From contig NC_136005.1 of NCBI RefSeq assembly GCF_048128805.1, forward strand, positions 10,516,475-10,580,474: a DNA stretch of 64,000 bases, written 5' to 3'. A program made the position numbers and the translations under genes. This stretch comes from Centroberyx gerrardi (lineage: Eukaryota > Chordata > Actinopteri > Beryciformes > Berycidae). Under the pieces are notes generated by a model. It was given only the letters and a program-made list of their open reading frames with translations, was not told the DNA's origin and searched no databases. Below, in pieces: positions 11,591-23,647 of this stretch (position 1 is its first letter; each line of letters opens with the position of its first letter).

Positions 11591-13680
11591 CTAATTGGCC
11601 ATTCGCCTATCCACCTCCCTCATCAGGGTCCGCACCCACGGTTGGTATGGATCGGCACAGATAGTCCGTTGTTTTGGATGTTCAGGCCTCTTCTTCATCA
11701 GAAACCTACCCATATCAATATTATTATTTATTGTAATGGATACTTCATCATCAATATTAGCAGCATGTGATTCTGAACAGTTAACACTGATAATTATAAC
11801 AACAGATTACACATTAGATAACACATTTAAAAAATGCTGCGCCGAGCTCGAGTCTGGATCGATTCTCAACCTTTCAAGAAGTTTTCACTCCTCAGTAAAC
11901 AGGTAATTTAGTTTTCCACTGGGCAGTAACATAGTGCCAGATTAAACAATGCAGCTGTTGTTTGGAGGGAAACAAAATATTCATGAAGGGCCAAAAGTGA
12001 GCTAAAATGTTGACAAGGTGAAGGAAATCATGTTTGGCACTCACGTAACAGCTCTTCTGTTGCAATCACCATCTGGTTCCTGCATCCTGTAACTCTCCAC
12101 GTTCCTCTTCACATTCTTTTTCATCCCCGGTACAAAGCCCAGGCAGCAGTTGCCATACGAGCCTGGGGAAATCACAGAGAGAGTTTGGTTATGAAAGACC
12201 AAAACCAAATGTCCCTCTTGGGGACAAATAAAACCATCAACTTGCACAGTAACTGCCAAGTGAGTCCTGCATGAGCACTATCCAGTCCCTGATATCACTA
12301 CTTATTTGTACTTTATTGGACTTTCGGGTCAATAGTAAGAGAAAAAAATGGAATAGGTCTATCACTATCATTACAGTAATATCTCATGTTATAAATTACA
12401 GTTCTTGTACCAAGCAAAAACAGAAAGAGGCAACTGATTAGGCTGTAAGTTGCAGTGATCACCCAAAATGTGAAACTCAGCTGCGGAGGTGTTGGATGCA
12501 CAGGCAGCAACCAGAACCCCTTATTTCACAGACTTTATTGATATATCAGTTAATCTTACCCACAGGATATTGATGTATCAATAAAATCTGAGTATAATAA
12601 GAGGAAACAGTCGGTTTTACTGCATGTGCAAACAGCATCTCTGCAACAGTGTCATCCCACTGATAATTATTTCTCAAACATGTTAGTGATGTATATCGCC
12701 AGTGAGAAAACATCTGTGGAAAAAAGGTGACTTTAAATGACTTAATCAAACAAAGGTGAGTGTGTATTTTTTCTATTTTCCAAGCACCGTAAGAAGATGA
12801 CCATATCAGAATGAGAACAGCTATGTTTTGATCCAAAAGAAAAAACAAGCCTGGACAGATTACACATCGGTATGAAGCTCTGTGGTAAATGGTTTTGCGC
12901 AGACAAATTTACTTAATTGAAAGAGCAGTTTTAGTGTCAACATTAAAGGAATGTGTATGATGAAATACAACTAAAGCCAAAATTAGACTTTTTATTTTTT
13001 CTGCAAATGTGATACAAAACAAAATACATATACTGCATGTTCATATAGTATTCAATTCCACCCATTGCAGTTCCATCAGCAAATATATTAGCTTATCACT
13101 GCGCACGAAAAATGCTTAAAAAATAGGGTACTTGCATAATATAGTTAATATAATAATAGTTTAATAATACTATAATAATATAGTATATAGTTTAATATAG
13201 TGTCTTTTTACATTTTTATTATTAGTAGTAAATAAGTAAGTAAAACTATTTATGCAGCACTTTTCAGACGAGAAGTCACAAAGTGCGTCACATGATTAAA
13301 AACAAACAATATAAATTAAATAAATAAAAGAGCATAAAGAATTCAGGTGATGCAATACACTACCAGCTGAAAGGTACTTCAGAGCAGATTAGAGCAGCGG
13401 CAGTAAGCACAGCAAATAGAAGGGTAAAATCAGTAATAAGATGCAGAGAGGCAGACCAAAATGCAGATGGTAAAAGGAACACAGGCAGCAATAAAAATAG
13501 GACGACCCGTTCATTAAACCAAGGCTTAAAGCAGTGCAAGCAAACATTTACCTATATATATTACAATATAACGGTTGTTGTGTGCACCAGCTGTATGTCT
13601 GATCTGTTCTGCTTACCTTGAGCCAGACTCAGGTACATGCAGGTGAGGAGCAGAAGGAAGAACAGGAGTTGGAACTTCAT
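11591..13680 (-). CDS. CC chemokine, CCL25/27/28-like
   Basis: Three exons on the minus strand (13680-13617, 12162-12045, 11705-11591) join at GT-AG sites in phases 1 and 2 to give 98 residues. Exon 1 encodes a hydrophobic signal peptide (MKFQLLFFLLLLTC..., about 20 residues). Exon 2 carries the adjacent cysteine pair in GNCCLGF and the third cysteine in DGDCN. Exon 3 carries the fourth cysteine in RTICADP and a short helix ending at TAG. Three exons and four cysteines are the classic CC chemokine plan: a secreted ligand for G-protein-coupled receptors. The YRMQEPDGDC block resembles CCL28 and CCL25, and human CCL28 lies close to NIM1K, which favours a CCL27/28 relationship. However, the long basic tail and extra cysteines of mammalian CCL28 are absent. 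The family is firm; the exact orthologue is not. Confidence 0.9.
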
Positions 13681-13711
13681 GGCTGCTGCTGCTGCTGTTG
13701 CTGCTGCTGTG
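13681..13711 (-). repeat. (CAG)n triplet repeat in the chemokine 5' leader
   Basis: On the minus strand, about eight CAG/CAA triplets directly precede GCCATGA, so the repeat abuts the start codon and would lie in the 5' UTR. The GCC before ATG is a good Kozak context, which supports this start over any upstream extension through the repeat. Confidence 0.8.
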
Positions 13712-14239
13712 TGGTCAACTGCACAGAAAGAAAAGAAACAGATTATATCACAGAACAAAACAGAAACTTGGAAGCAGAGTCTCCCGCCCCCTCTGTCCCC
13801 TTAATTTTTTACTGCTGATACTAGATTTCCCCATCACAACCCCCCCTGATCTGTGCTCTTGTGAAAGAAAGACCCCTTTTTAGATTGTTTTAGACCCTGT
13901 CTGGCCTCCAGCTGTGTGCAGCTGTTTTATCTCAGTGATACACAATGATGTGTTGGCTTTAGCAATGGGCCAAAATTGGCGTTTTATGTAAACCAAGAGT
14001 GTTTTTGGTAAATGATAGCTGAAATCCCTCTCTGGAGATATCTCATTTCCCTGAAAATGTTGGAACGCTTAACAAAATGTTTGCAAAATCAAGGTCACAA
14101 ACACACAAAGACAATAAATTGATGACATTATCTCATGAACATGCAGAGAAGCTTATCTACTCACATTCAGTATTTCACAAGACGTCGTGGGAGTAAAACC
14201 TTCCGTGTAGTCTAGCTTGCAGTGTGCTCTTATAGTCTG

Positions 14240-14261
14240 CCCCCCCCCCCCCCCCCCCCCC
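14240..14261. repeat. Poly(C) tract
   Basis: Uninterrupted run of about 22 C, second of two such tracts in the window. Confidence 0.95.
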
Positions 14262-15158
14262 GTCCATCCTTTACCACTCCTCCTTTTACATGTCACAGAT
14301 GAAAGTTTCACAATTGCTGGAAAGCTGGGCAATTTCATCAGTACATCCCAGAAGCCTATGTTTTTCTTGGCTCAGTCCAAGCCAGTGATGATGACTGACA
14401 AGCTATAATATCTTACTATGAGTAAGTGCAGATACTTGAGATAGCCTACTTGAAACTAATGGTGCTACAGCTGTGCAGATATCTGAAAACATTCCAAGTT
14501 TGGTTGATTTATTTTATGCATCTCTTTCTATTAAGTATAATTTCCTCATGATGCATTGAACCACTGCACTACTGATCATCCACTACACTTCCCTCTGCAC
14601 CTGCAACCATATTGTAGGCCTACTGAATAAGTATAGTCCACTGTCCATATTGTGTCTTGCACAGTTCCTTTGCACTGAACGTCCCGTTGTCCGGGTACCA
14701 TCTGTATCAGTGTTCAATGTGAAGTCAATGTGTTATCCATCTGTTTCTGCAACACTGTAACCAAGACAAGTCCTGTTTATTTATTGTACTGTGATTCTGT
14801 TTCTGATCGCCTAGTTTGGTGATCACTTCCTGAATCAGTCTGCAGAATGATGAAGTGCTATAAGAATAAAAAAGAAAGGACAAGGAAAGAAAAGAAAAGA
14901 AGACAAGAAAAGAAGATAAGATAAGCTAAGAAAAGAAAAGAAAGCAAGAGAAAAGAAGAAGATAAGATAAATGGGGGCAAATGTGGGTAATACAAACATA
15001 TATGCAACCAACAATTTCAGCACTATAAAATGTTAAGTAGAATGTATAAGAAGTGCAAAAATAACAGCTGAAGCATGTAAAGAATGAAAACAGAATATGA
15101 AAATAGGATACATGAATGCTTATGTATTAATATATTATACATATACGTAAATATATAT

Positions 15159-15786
15159 ACACTACCAGTCATAAGTTTGGACACACCTGATTGAATGTAG
15201 GCTACTATGCTTTTCATTATCTAAAAGCCATTTGGATCTAAAAGCTTATGCTTAAATGCTTGAAATTTGTTTCTTAAACAAATATAAATAGTGAAGTTGA
15301 TGCCTATGTATGAATTTCTTTCCAAAGCCTTTGCCTTTCCCTTTCCATCAAGGCAAAGGGCGAATACTTTAAAGAATCTAAACTGTAAGATAGTTTTGAT
15401 CTGTTTAACATTTGTTGGTCACAGCATAATTCCATTTGTGTTATATAATAGTTTTGATATCTTTACTATTATTCTAAAATGTAGAAAATAGTAAAAACTA
15501 GAAGGGCACTCGGAGAGCACAGACCTCCGCCAAGGTTCGTGCTATTATTGCTTGTTCGTGAGTCGGATCCGGATCCGCTCCAAAATGTAATGGGTTCTTC
15601 CTTGGCCCATGCTACACCCTTCCACGAAGTTTCATGAAAATCGGGCCAGTAGTTTTTCCGTAATCCTGCTAACAGACAAACAAACAAACAAACAAACAAA
15701 CAAACAAACGGCACCGAAAACATAACCTCCTTGGCGGAGGTAATAAAGAAAAATGAGGTGTGTCAAAACTTTTGACTGGTAGTGTA
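15159..15786. mobile_element. Tc1/mariner-like short inverted-repeat element carrying a nested repeat
   Basis: The left end is TACACTACCAGTCATAAGTT and the right end is the complement, ACTTTTGACTGGTAGTGTA. Both are flanked by TA, the Tc1/mariner target. The AGTTTGGACACACCT extension also matches its partner (AGGTGTGTCAAAACT). This end sequence is of a type common in teleosts. The interior has no transposase, and 15497-15746 is an unrelated insertion, so without it the element would be only about 380 bp. Confidence 0.75.
15497..15746 (+). mobile_element. RTE-like or SINE-type insertion nested in the Tc1-like element
   Basis: Starts CTAGAAGGGCACTCGGAGAG and contains ACCTCCGCCAAGG near its start and CCTTGGCGGAGGT near its end. 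Nine AAAC units (15673-15710) lie before the end. The same opening words occur at 30885 in diverged form, which identifies this as a dispersed family. It resembles teleost non-LTR (RTE/Rex3-type) 3' regions; that family name is from memory and not certain. Confidence 0.6.
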
Positions 15787-16247
15787 TCTAAAATGTCTGT
15801 TATCCCTTGTCTGGCTCCGCGGGGACACGACATGAGAAAATAAAAAATACTACACCCCCATCTAGTGCTGGGAACCAGACTTTCCCTTCCCCTCACATCA
15901 GAAGTCCACTCCGTGAATCCACTCCTGTCCAAACCCCTTCCATACAGCCCGACCAGGTTTCACGCGCTACTCACAGACACTTCCAGGTGGGCGGGGTTTA
16001 GCGGCTTGCGTCCATAACAGCTACTACGCAGCCTTTCTAGTCCAGCAAGTCAATAAACATTGTGTGCAAGTCATTCTGACTACTTCATTTTTTAGCAGTT
16101 GCCTGGCTGCAGGGAGTGTTTTCGTTGTTTGCTAGACACTTCATACAGCGGCTAGAGCAGGAACGGGGTGAAAGTGCAGGCTCTTGCTGTCGCGCTCATT
16201 GGATGATCCAGTTTAGCAACTTGTTAGCTACCCGGTTAGAAAACCAC

Positions 16248-19200
16248 ATGGAGTCTCAAAACACCAGCGTTAACGTCAATGCAAAGACGCTGTTAAACCA
16301 TGCTAAGACTCTGAAGCTCCACACAGGGAATTTAGTAAACCGAAGTCGTCTAAAAAAGAAGTGCCCATCCTCACCCAGCGAAGAGGTAAGACAGCCCAGT
16401 CAAAGTAAAAGCTAGCAACCTGTGTGTCAGTTGGCTGACCAGAGTACATGTTTTGTGCTAGAACTGACAGTGTAGCCCATTAGCATAGCTTAAAGTTAGC
16501 GGGTTACGCTAGCTACCTAGCTAAATATTTCGCTGCCATTACGTGATTATTGATCATCAGTCTTGCAGAAATAACATTACATAATCAGTCCAGAGGGAGA
16601 GGATAGACGGGGGAAAATGTAGATGGCAATATTTCAGATTGCACCTGTCGAGGTTCATACATACAGGACTGGGTCAGCTTAGGCTAAAGTGGAATACCAT
16701 TTAGTGTAATGATGTATGTACTACTCCTTTGAATTAGGGCAGGTAATATAACTTTATGCTCTAGCTTAAGGTGAATGGTTTACAGAAGATAACCATACCT
16801 AGTGTGGAATAGGATTGTTGGCTGGTTACACACAACAGGTCTTGGAGGTCTCAGTTTCCCATAAAGGTCCATTGTTGTTGTTTGGTTACTTGGTACAGCT
16901 AATACAGGCTAGGCAACAGGACCAATAGGCCTACTGGAAAGTTAAAACAGGTGACCACAACGCCTGGAGCTGCTCTGCTGACAATGAATGGGAGACTGAC
17001 TCAGGGAACTGAGAAATGTATTGTCTTCTACACCTGAGGCTACACTAGTCATGGCTTGGGAAATAGCGTGATTGCAGCACTTGCAGCAAGAAATACCACT
17101 ATAACAAAGTGTGACGCATGCAGTCCATTCAGAACTAATATTTTCCTTTAACTGTCACATATTAAAAATGGATGGACTGCCTCTAGTGTGTGGCTGTGTG
17201 TTGGGTATGGCAAAGTGTGGCACTCACCATACCTTAGCATAAGTGAGTCCAAAGTTGATCTTGTAGTTTTTAGCCTTATATAATGAAGAGTAAAGATCAA
17301 GAAAAAAAATGCCATAACAATAACATAAACCTTTGTGTAGCAAAAGTTAAAAAAGCGCTTGCAAAGATCAAAAGACATTACATAGCAAGAGACAAACATG
17401 AGATTGCATAAACATTAGTGATAATACATTTTTCAATAACAAATAAGGACAAATAATTAAGAATCTGAGAATTGTTACAGAAAGCAAGTCTATAAATTGG
17501 GTTAAGAAGTGACTTAAAAGACTGGCCTGTGCAGATAGGAGACCTTAGGGTGCTGTCTGGCACTTTGAGAGTTAAATTGTGAGTAATGTGGCTAGGGGGC
17601 TAAGCATCTCCTGCCTTAGAAGTATTTAGTAAAATCTTTAAATTAATCGTAAAGCCAACAGGCAACAAGCGCAGGGAGGTTAAAATTGGGGTGGTCTAGG
17701 ATCTTTTTGTTTGGCACCAGACTGAACCCCCTTGTGGCAGAATTCTAGATAAGCTGCAGGAATGAGAGGGAGTAAAGAGAATTACAGTAATCTAAGTGAG
17801 AAGAAATAAATGCTTGAACAACCCTCTCCAAATCACTTGGGTAACAGTAGTTAGATTTTTTAAACAATTCTCAGCTGCAGAAAACATGACTGCACAAGCC
17901 TTTTAACCTGTTTGTCCAAGGTTAAATTGGAAGCGAAGAACACCCCTAGTTTCTTCGCTTCGGCTTTCAGATTTGAGGCTAAGTTCCCCAGTTAAATGCA
18001 TATCATACTTAGAGAACTGGGGGGACCAAAAATAACACTTTCGGATTTGTTGTCATTGAGAAATTTGTTTGGAAAAAAGTCACATCAGTAGAGCATTCAG
18101 GACCAATGTTCCCTCTTAAGCTGTGTGCATTTGATGGCCTAATATCTAATAATTTATCACAATTAAATTATATCAATAATATCTTGTCATCCATCAGTTA
18201 TTGCTCCATTTATCCCCACAGTTTAGTCTTTATATGAGGCTTTCGGAGTTTAGGTGTCAAATGATATTGAAGGTAGGGAATTTGCCATACTTTTGTGATT
18301 AGTAAATTGATGCTCCTGTTAGTGTAGGCCTCGTTGTTGAGATTAGTAGTATAGGTGAAGGACGGTTAGAAATGTTGAGACCTCTTTTGACAATTGAAAT
18401 TGAGAGAGGACTATACTCAGTAGAACATTAGGTCGCTTGTCTGATATTACTTTCCACCCCTTGGACAGATGTTGACTTACAATCATGTTTTTCTGTCTGA
18501 TATATTTCAGCTTCAAGACTGCATTCGAGCCACGCTGACTGACTGGTTTTCCACGATACAACCTCCTTCCGAGGTGGTGAGACATCCACAATGTTCTGAT
18601 TGTTTCCAAAGTAGTGCTGTATGGTTCACATGGTTAGGGTGAACTACTATGTATAGTAGTTCACCCTAACCAATCTCTTTTACCTTGTGTCCAGTTGTTG
18701 GGGCTGAGTCTTTTAGATCCAGTGCAATGATTTCAACTCAAGTCAGGAAAGGTTTGTTGATTTCTGACACAATGAGCATCCGTTTTGATGGTTAGATGGT
18801 ACAAAGCTTGTAGGACTGAGTGAGAGCCTAACCTTCCCTATGGTTATACTTCCACTGCATGCCAATATTTCTTTGGGGAACAAATATCCAGTGTTGGAAC
18901 TTCGGCACCCGGCAACAGTGGAGGCACAGAGATTTTGACTACTTTGGCAAGTAACTGGCTGACATCATTTACACCAGGAAGTAGATTGGAATTCTTAATA
19001 TGTTTGATTCTGTTGACAACCAGAGGGAACGTTTTTCAAAGGGCGTTAGTCAAATTTCCACAGTGCTGACAGCTATAATAATTTGGGTAACTTTACCTAA
19101 CAAGTCCTTTGTTAAATTATACCATGAAATCGAGAAATGCAATTGTCATTGCACTGGATCTTTAAGGTCACAAGTAATCCATAATGCACTAAAGTTATGC

Positions 19201-21709
19201 ATGTATTAAGCTATACTGAAAAATGCACGATAGCATTTGCATACATCCACATAGTATGTGGGTGAGTGGGACAATAATCTGCTACTACTCCATCAGGCAG
19301 TAGGATTCCAGTGCCTGCAAAAACAAAATAACTGTAGTGAGTGACATCAAAGGATGCCCGTAGGCTTACTCAAAGGGAGCTGTCATAGTGAATGTTCATG
19401 CAGTGTTGGCTGCCAAAGGCGCCATTCCAAATGTGTGTCTGCCTGCTGGGTGGGGTGGGGGTGGGTGGGGTGATGTTATTCATTAAATAGCCATTTCAAT
19501 TTAATATGGTTTCCAGGAGGTGCTGGTAGTCAGCTGTGCCATTTTTGCCAAACTAACACGTGCTGAGAATAGTAGAATACAGGTTAAACATGCTCCACAA
19601 GCATACTTTCAACACCTAGCAAACAGTCCCACTGAACACATCCCTACTTTACTCTGGCCATGGCTGTTTTGCTGGGGTCAGCTAATCTGCTTCATCTTCT
19701 AACACCACGCCCACTGAGTTCAAACTGGGATGGGGGAGGTTTGGGAGAGAGGGGATGAAGGGATCTTGAACACACAAATACAAGGCTTATTGGAAACATC
19801 CCTTGCAGTGAAATCTCAAGATTGTGATGCTTGAGTCATGCCTTCTGGGTTCTTTTCATGCTGTATTTGTCGCATTTTTGCTGACAGAATTAGGAATACT
19901 GGCTAAACAGTAGAGCACAGTAGAGCCCTAGAGCTCAACAGTAGTCAAATTCCATGTCCTGCTATGCTAGTCATGATATAAGTTGTCGTGTTTCTGAACA
20001 GAGTGCTTGTCTCATCATGTAGGAGCTCCCAGATACACTGGACTGCTCCATTCCTCAGGCGACAGATGCTATCACACCTGAAGAGAGGGAGGAGCTGAAG
20101 GTTTCTGGTTAGTATTAGTTTAGTATTAGTTGTATTACATTTATTTTTTTATTATTTTATTAATTAGGCCTATTATTTTTTATTTTTTACAATCAGTCAA
20201 TGCCTGTATGTTTGTAATTTATGTTTGTATTTCTGTGGTCTCTGTTTGTTGGGTTAATGTTGTCTTATATCGTCTTATCTGTACATGTATTCGCTGCCAA
20301 AAGAACTACCTATCCTATTTTCCTATTGCAGTATAATACTGTTTAGCCATTTGGCAGACAATTAGATTAGAAATTTTTACTGTTGTGTCCCATGATGAAA
20401 ACGGGTGGGGGAGGCTGGCTATGGATTGGTCTTTGTCTGTTAGTTTGTTCATTCATCCGTCCTTGACGAAACTTTGGGAAATGATGCATCTCAGCGTTTC
20501 TGCATTGTCAAAGTTACACCGATTAACCCAAGGGAGGCCGCATCATTCATGGGGGATGACTTGCTTATGGTTTCCTTGTTTTGCAGTCAAGCTGTTCCTG
20601 TGCGAGTCTGATCAATCTTCTATCAGAGATGCAGTGGAGATGGGTGAGCTTTTCATCTCTTAAGTCTAAAACTAAATTTTAATGGCTGTCTCTAAAGGCA
20701 ATGCACAACTCATGTGAAACTCTTTTTTTTCTGAACTTCATAAATGGCCTGTGCAGTGTAGTGCATTTTTGTAAGATCTCTAAGCAAGAGTGAAACTTAC
20801 TCAGGACATCCTTTGTTTATCTCTCATCCCCAGCCTGCCAGACATTGGCAGTGTCCCAGCTAGACTCTGTAATCATAGCGCCTCCTGGGCCTCTGGAGGG
20901 CGACAGCCAAACTTTGTCCCACCTTCAGCCAGCCTGGGAGGAGTTGGAGGCTCTGGTCAGGAGCCAGCGGATTGCAGCCATTGGCACCTCTGACCTGGAC
21001 AAAGATCTACTGGAGCAGCTCTACAACTGGGCTCAGGTGAGTGGGACTCTTGTGTCCATGCCTCTATTTGTGTCATCTTTCAGTTCCACAGAGTTGACAC
21101 ATGCTAATAGGTTTGGCAGGCAGATAAGCAGCATTATATTTTCCCAGGATAAAATGTGGCCATTGTACCTCTGACCATTTCGTATGTTGAAGCAAATAAA
21201 GCCAGTCATTCACCACCTACCCTCCCTTGACCCAGGTGAAGCCCAGCAGTAACCAGGTGAACCTGGCCTCCTGCTGCGTGATGCCTCCTGACCTCACAGC
21301 CTTCGCCAAGGAGTTTGACATCCAGCTGCTCACACACAACGATCCCAAAGGTGAAAACCCATTTCTGATTTTCTGACAGTCTCTCGTTTACAAGTGCTTT
21401 GCATCCTGTGTAAGCTATGTGTCCAGACTTTGTGTGCGTGTGTGCGTTCATATGTGTTCACTTGTATCTGTTTGCTTTTTGTGGAATGTTTCTTCATGAG
21501 CTGTAAGCTGATCCTGGCCTCTCATGTTTCTGTCTTCAGAGCTGATGTCTGCGGCCACGTTCCAGGAGGCCGTCCAGGAGAGCACACAGGACCTGCAGGT
21601 TGCCGACTGGAGGCTGGAGTGGGTCCTGCGCTACTCCATCATTGTCAAGAGCAGGGGCATCATCAAGGCTAAGGGCTACCTTGTCAATGCCAGGAAAGCT
21701 AGTCCCTAG
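16248..21709 (+). CDS. gclm: Glutamate-cysteine ligase modifier subunit
   Basis: Seven exons (16248-16385, 18511-18576, 20023-20107, 20587-20643, 20834-21036, 21236-21350, 21540-21709) join in frame to 277 residues; human is 274. The product binds the catalytic subunit GCLC, lowering its Km for glutamate and easing glutathione feedback inhibition in the cytosol. Family hallmarks are all visible: HTGNL and KKCPS in exon 1, QLDSVIIAPP, LQPAWEELE and AIGTSDLDK in exon 5, the nearly invariant NLASCCVMPPDLTAFAKEF in exon 6, and VKSRGIIKAKGY in exon 7. The fold is aldo-keto-reductase-like. ATG 16248 aligns with the mammalian start. An in-frame ATG at 16203 would add 15 residues but has a weak context. 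dnttip2 follows on the same strand, as in mammals. Confidence 0.97.
17400..18110. repeat. Probable dispersed repeat in gclm intron 1
   Basis: The stretch reads like a degenerate teleost repeat, with AGTAATCTAAGTGAGAAGAA, TTGTCCAAGGTTAAATTGGA and AACACTTTCGGATTTGTTGTC in succession and no coding frame. The call rests on recalled similarity to widespread fish repeats and has low certainty. The rest of the intron appears unremarkable. Confidence 0.35.
18632..18671. repeat. Perfect 18-bp inverted repeat (hairpin)
   Basis: GGTTAGGGTGAACTACTA, spacer TGTA, then the exact complement TAGTAGTTCACCCTAACC. It begins 55 bp after the gclm exon 2 donor. The perfect arms and 4-nt loop would form a stable stem in DNA or in the intron transcript. 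Confidence 0.9.
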
Positions 21710-23647
21710 CACAACCCCGCTACAGAAGAAGACACAGGGATGAAGCCATTTTCCTCCTTTTCATTCATACACACACACACAACATGCAAAGTAATGAAAG
21801 CTTTGAATAATGGATGCCACTAATCAACATAGGTCTTAGAAACCATTGTTTTATAAATGGAATCGCTAAAGGATGAGGTTGTGTCTTGATCATCTATGAT
21901 TTCTCCACTTTCCATCCTCTCCATGAGATTGAAAATAAGAAACTAACACACAAGGTCCAGCCCAGTGGCAGTAGACTGCAGAGAGAGACGGGGAGAACGG
22001 GGGAGGAAAATCTCACCCTGTGTACCGAGTTTTTCAGATGTGGCTCTCATCATGACCAATGCATTCATAGTCCAACCACTCACCACCACAGTGGAGGCTT
22101 TGTTTTAATGATGGAGATCTAGGTAGCTGAACTTTTATCCAGTGTGGTTTCTTAACCATGTCCTGATGTGAAGTGCCTCTCTTCCTCTGCTCCTCCTCCT
22201 ATATCTTCCATATCTGCTTCGTTTAAACTGTGTCAGTATAAATCAAGCTTTAAATATGGGGTCTGAATGAAAAGATTGTATGAATTGGTACCACAAGGAA
22301 AAGGTAGATTCATCATTTTTATATTTTAGTACACTAGTCAGAATTATTCCAAACCTTTTGAAAGGGAAAACAAATAAACCTAGTATGAAAATCTTTCCAG
22401 TAATATACAGTATGGATGTTTAGATATAAAGTTCTTTCTGAGAAAAGTCTGATTTTATTCTTGCAACTTAGATCTTACCTACTGTATATTAATACCATTT
22501 GCATTCCTCAATGGAGAGAAAATTCAAATCCAACTACAGATGAGATGTTTATTTTATGATCCTGTTTTAAATAGACTCAGTTGGTTACAAAAGCAGACAA
22601 TATGTATGTGAATTTGACATTTTACCATGCTTTTTTCAGTCCCTGCTCTGTGCTTCAGCCAATGAACTGTGTGCCTCCCCCATGCTCATGAGATTAACTT
22701 GAGGGAAGCTAGTACAGCAATATTTTGAGATTGATATTCATAGCAGGTTGATATCCTTTATTTGCATGTTATAGCACTGGAAATTACAAGTCAAGGAAGT
22801 GTAAAAACTTGTTAACGCTGAGTAAGTGCTTGAATACAATTTCTTATTTATGAATCATGGCTTTTATCTCCAGACAGGGTCCAGTAAATCTTATGAAGAC
22901 GAGTTCTCTCTTGTACTGTAAACATAATATATTTAATGTTGACATATATCTGTATATCATGAATTGGCTTTATTAAAATGATGAAACACATTTGCACTGT
23001 CGATTCCTTTAAGTAACCTGTAAAAAGATGTTTAAAAATATAGTATAAACGTGGCCTTATTGTGGCCTTATTCTGAAGTGTGCTTTGCTATTTAGCTCTT
23101 ATGAGCATGTTGACTGCATATTTGTTCTGATAATTATGGGCCTAACATATATGTTTGTTATTTGAAAGGTTATATTTCAGTAAATTATATTGTGAAACAG
23201 TTTGGAATGAAGTAACTAAGGATTTTTAGCTCCACTATCTTCTGCTAACATTGTACAAATGATAACCCAATATCAAAACCCAAAACACTGAAGGCACTGG
23301 ATAGGCACACAGGACTCTCAGTTCATGATAAATTAGGCTGACTTTTTAAAAGCCTGCATTGTCCCTTTAAAGTACAAGCACATCTGCCAGCTGTTGGTTA
23401 TAACAACAATCATAACAGGAATAACTGGATGCCAATTTTCTTATCTAAGTTACGTGATCAATGAACAATGCCATTATTGTAACTTCAACTCGTTTACACA
23501 AACGATATAAGCTACGCTGAATGTGCTCCACACTGTCTGCGCTCGTCTATCTGGCCTGTCTCCTGTGCGTGTATCGTTTGGTCGAGTCTAGCTTCAGTAA
23601 ACCAGTCGCACCGTCCGGAAGTGAGGGAGCGACCAGCAGCATGCAAG
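21710..23647. other. gclm 3' UTR and dnttip2 upstream region
   Basis: AT-rich sequence with AATAAA at about 22374 and no open frame of note, probably mostly the gclm 3' UTR. GC content rises from about 23500 towards the dnttip2 start, fitting its promoter and 5' UTR. No TATA box was seen. Confidence 0.5.

Larger units (their letters stand above)
13681..16247. other. Intergenic DNA between the chemokine and gclm
   Basis: Contains a poly(C) tract (14240-14261), an AAGA-rich purine stretch (14866-14970) and the Tc1-like element at 15159-15786. The divergent promoters of the chemokine (-) and gclm (+) must lie in this 2.6-kb interval. I could not confidently place a TATA box or an antioxidant response element. 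Confidence 0.5.

Noticed and set aside
12546-12848. 100-codon minus-strand frame within the chemokine intron
   Set aside because: AT-rich hydrophobic chance frame with no splice use; chemokine exons 1 and 2 join in phase without it.
18632-18671. Telomere-like TTAGGG inside the hairpin
   Set aside because: Only one TTAGGG on each strand; no tandem array, so not an interstitial telomere.
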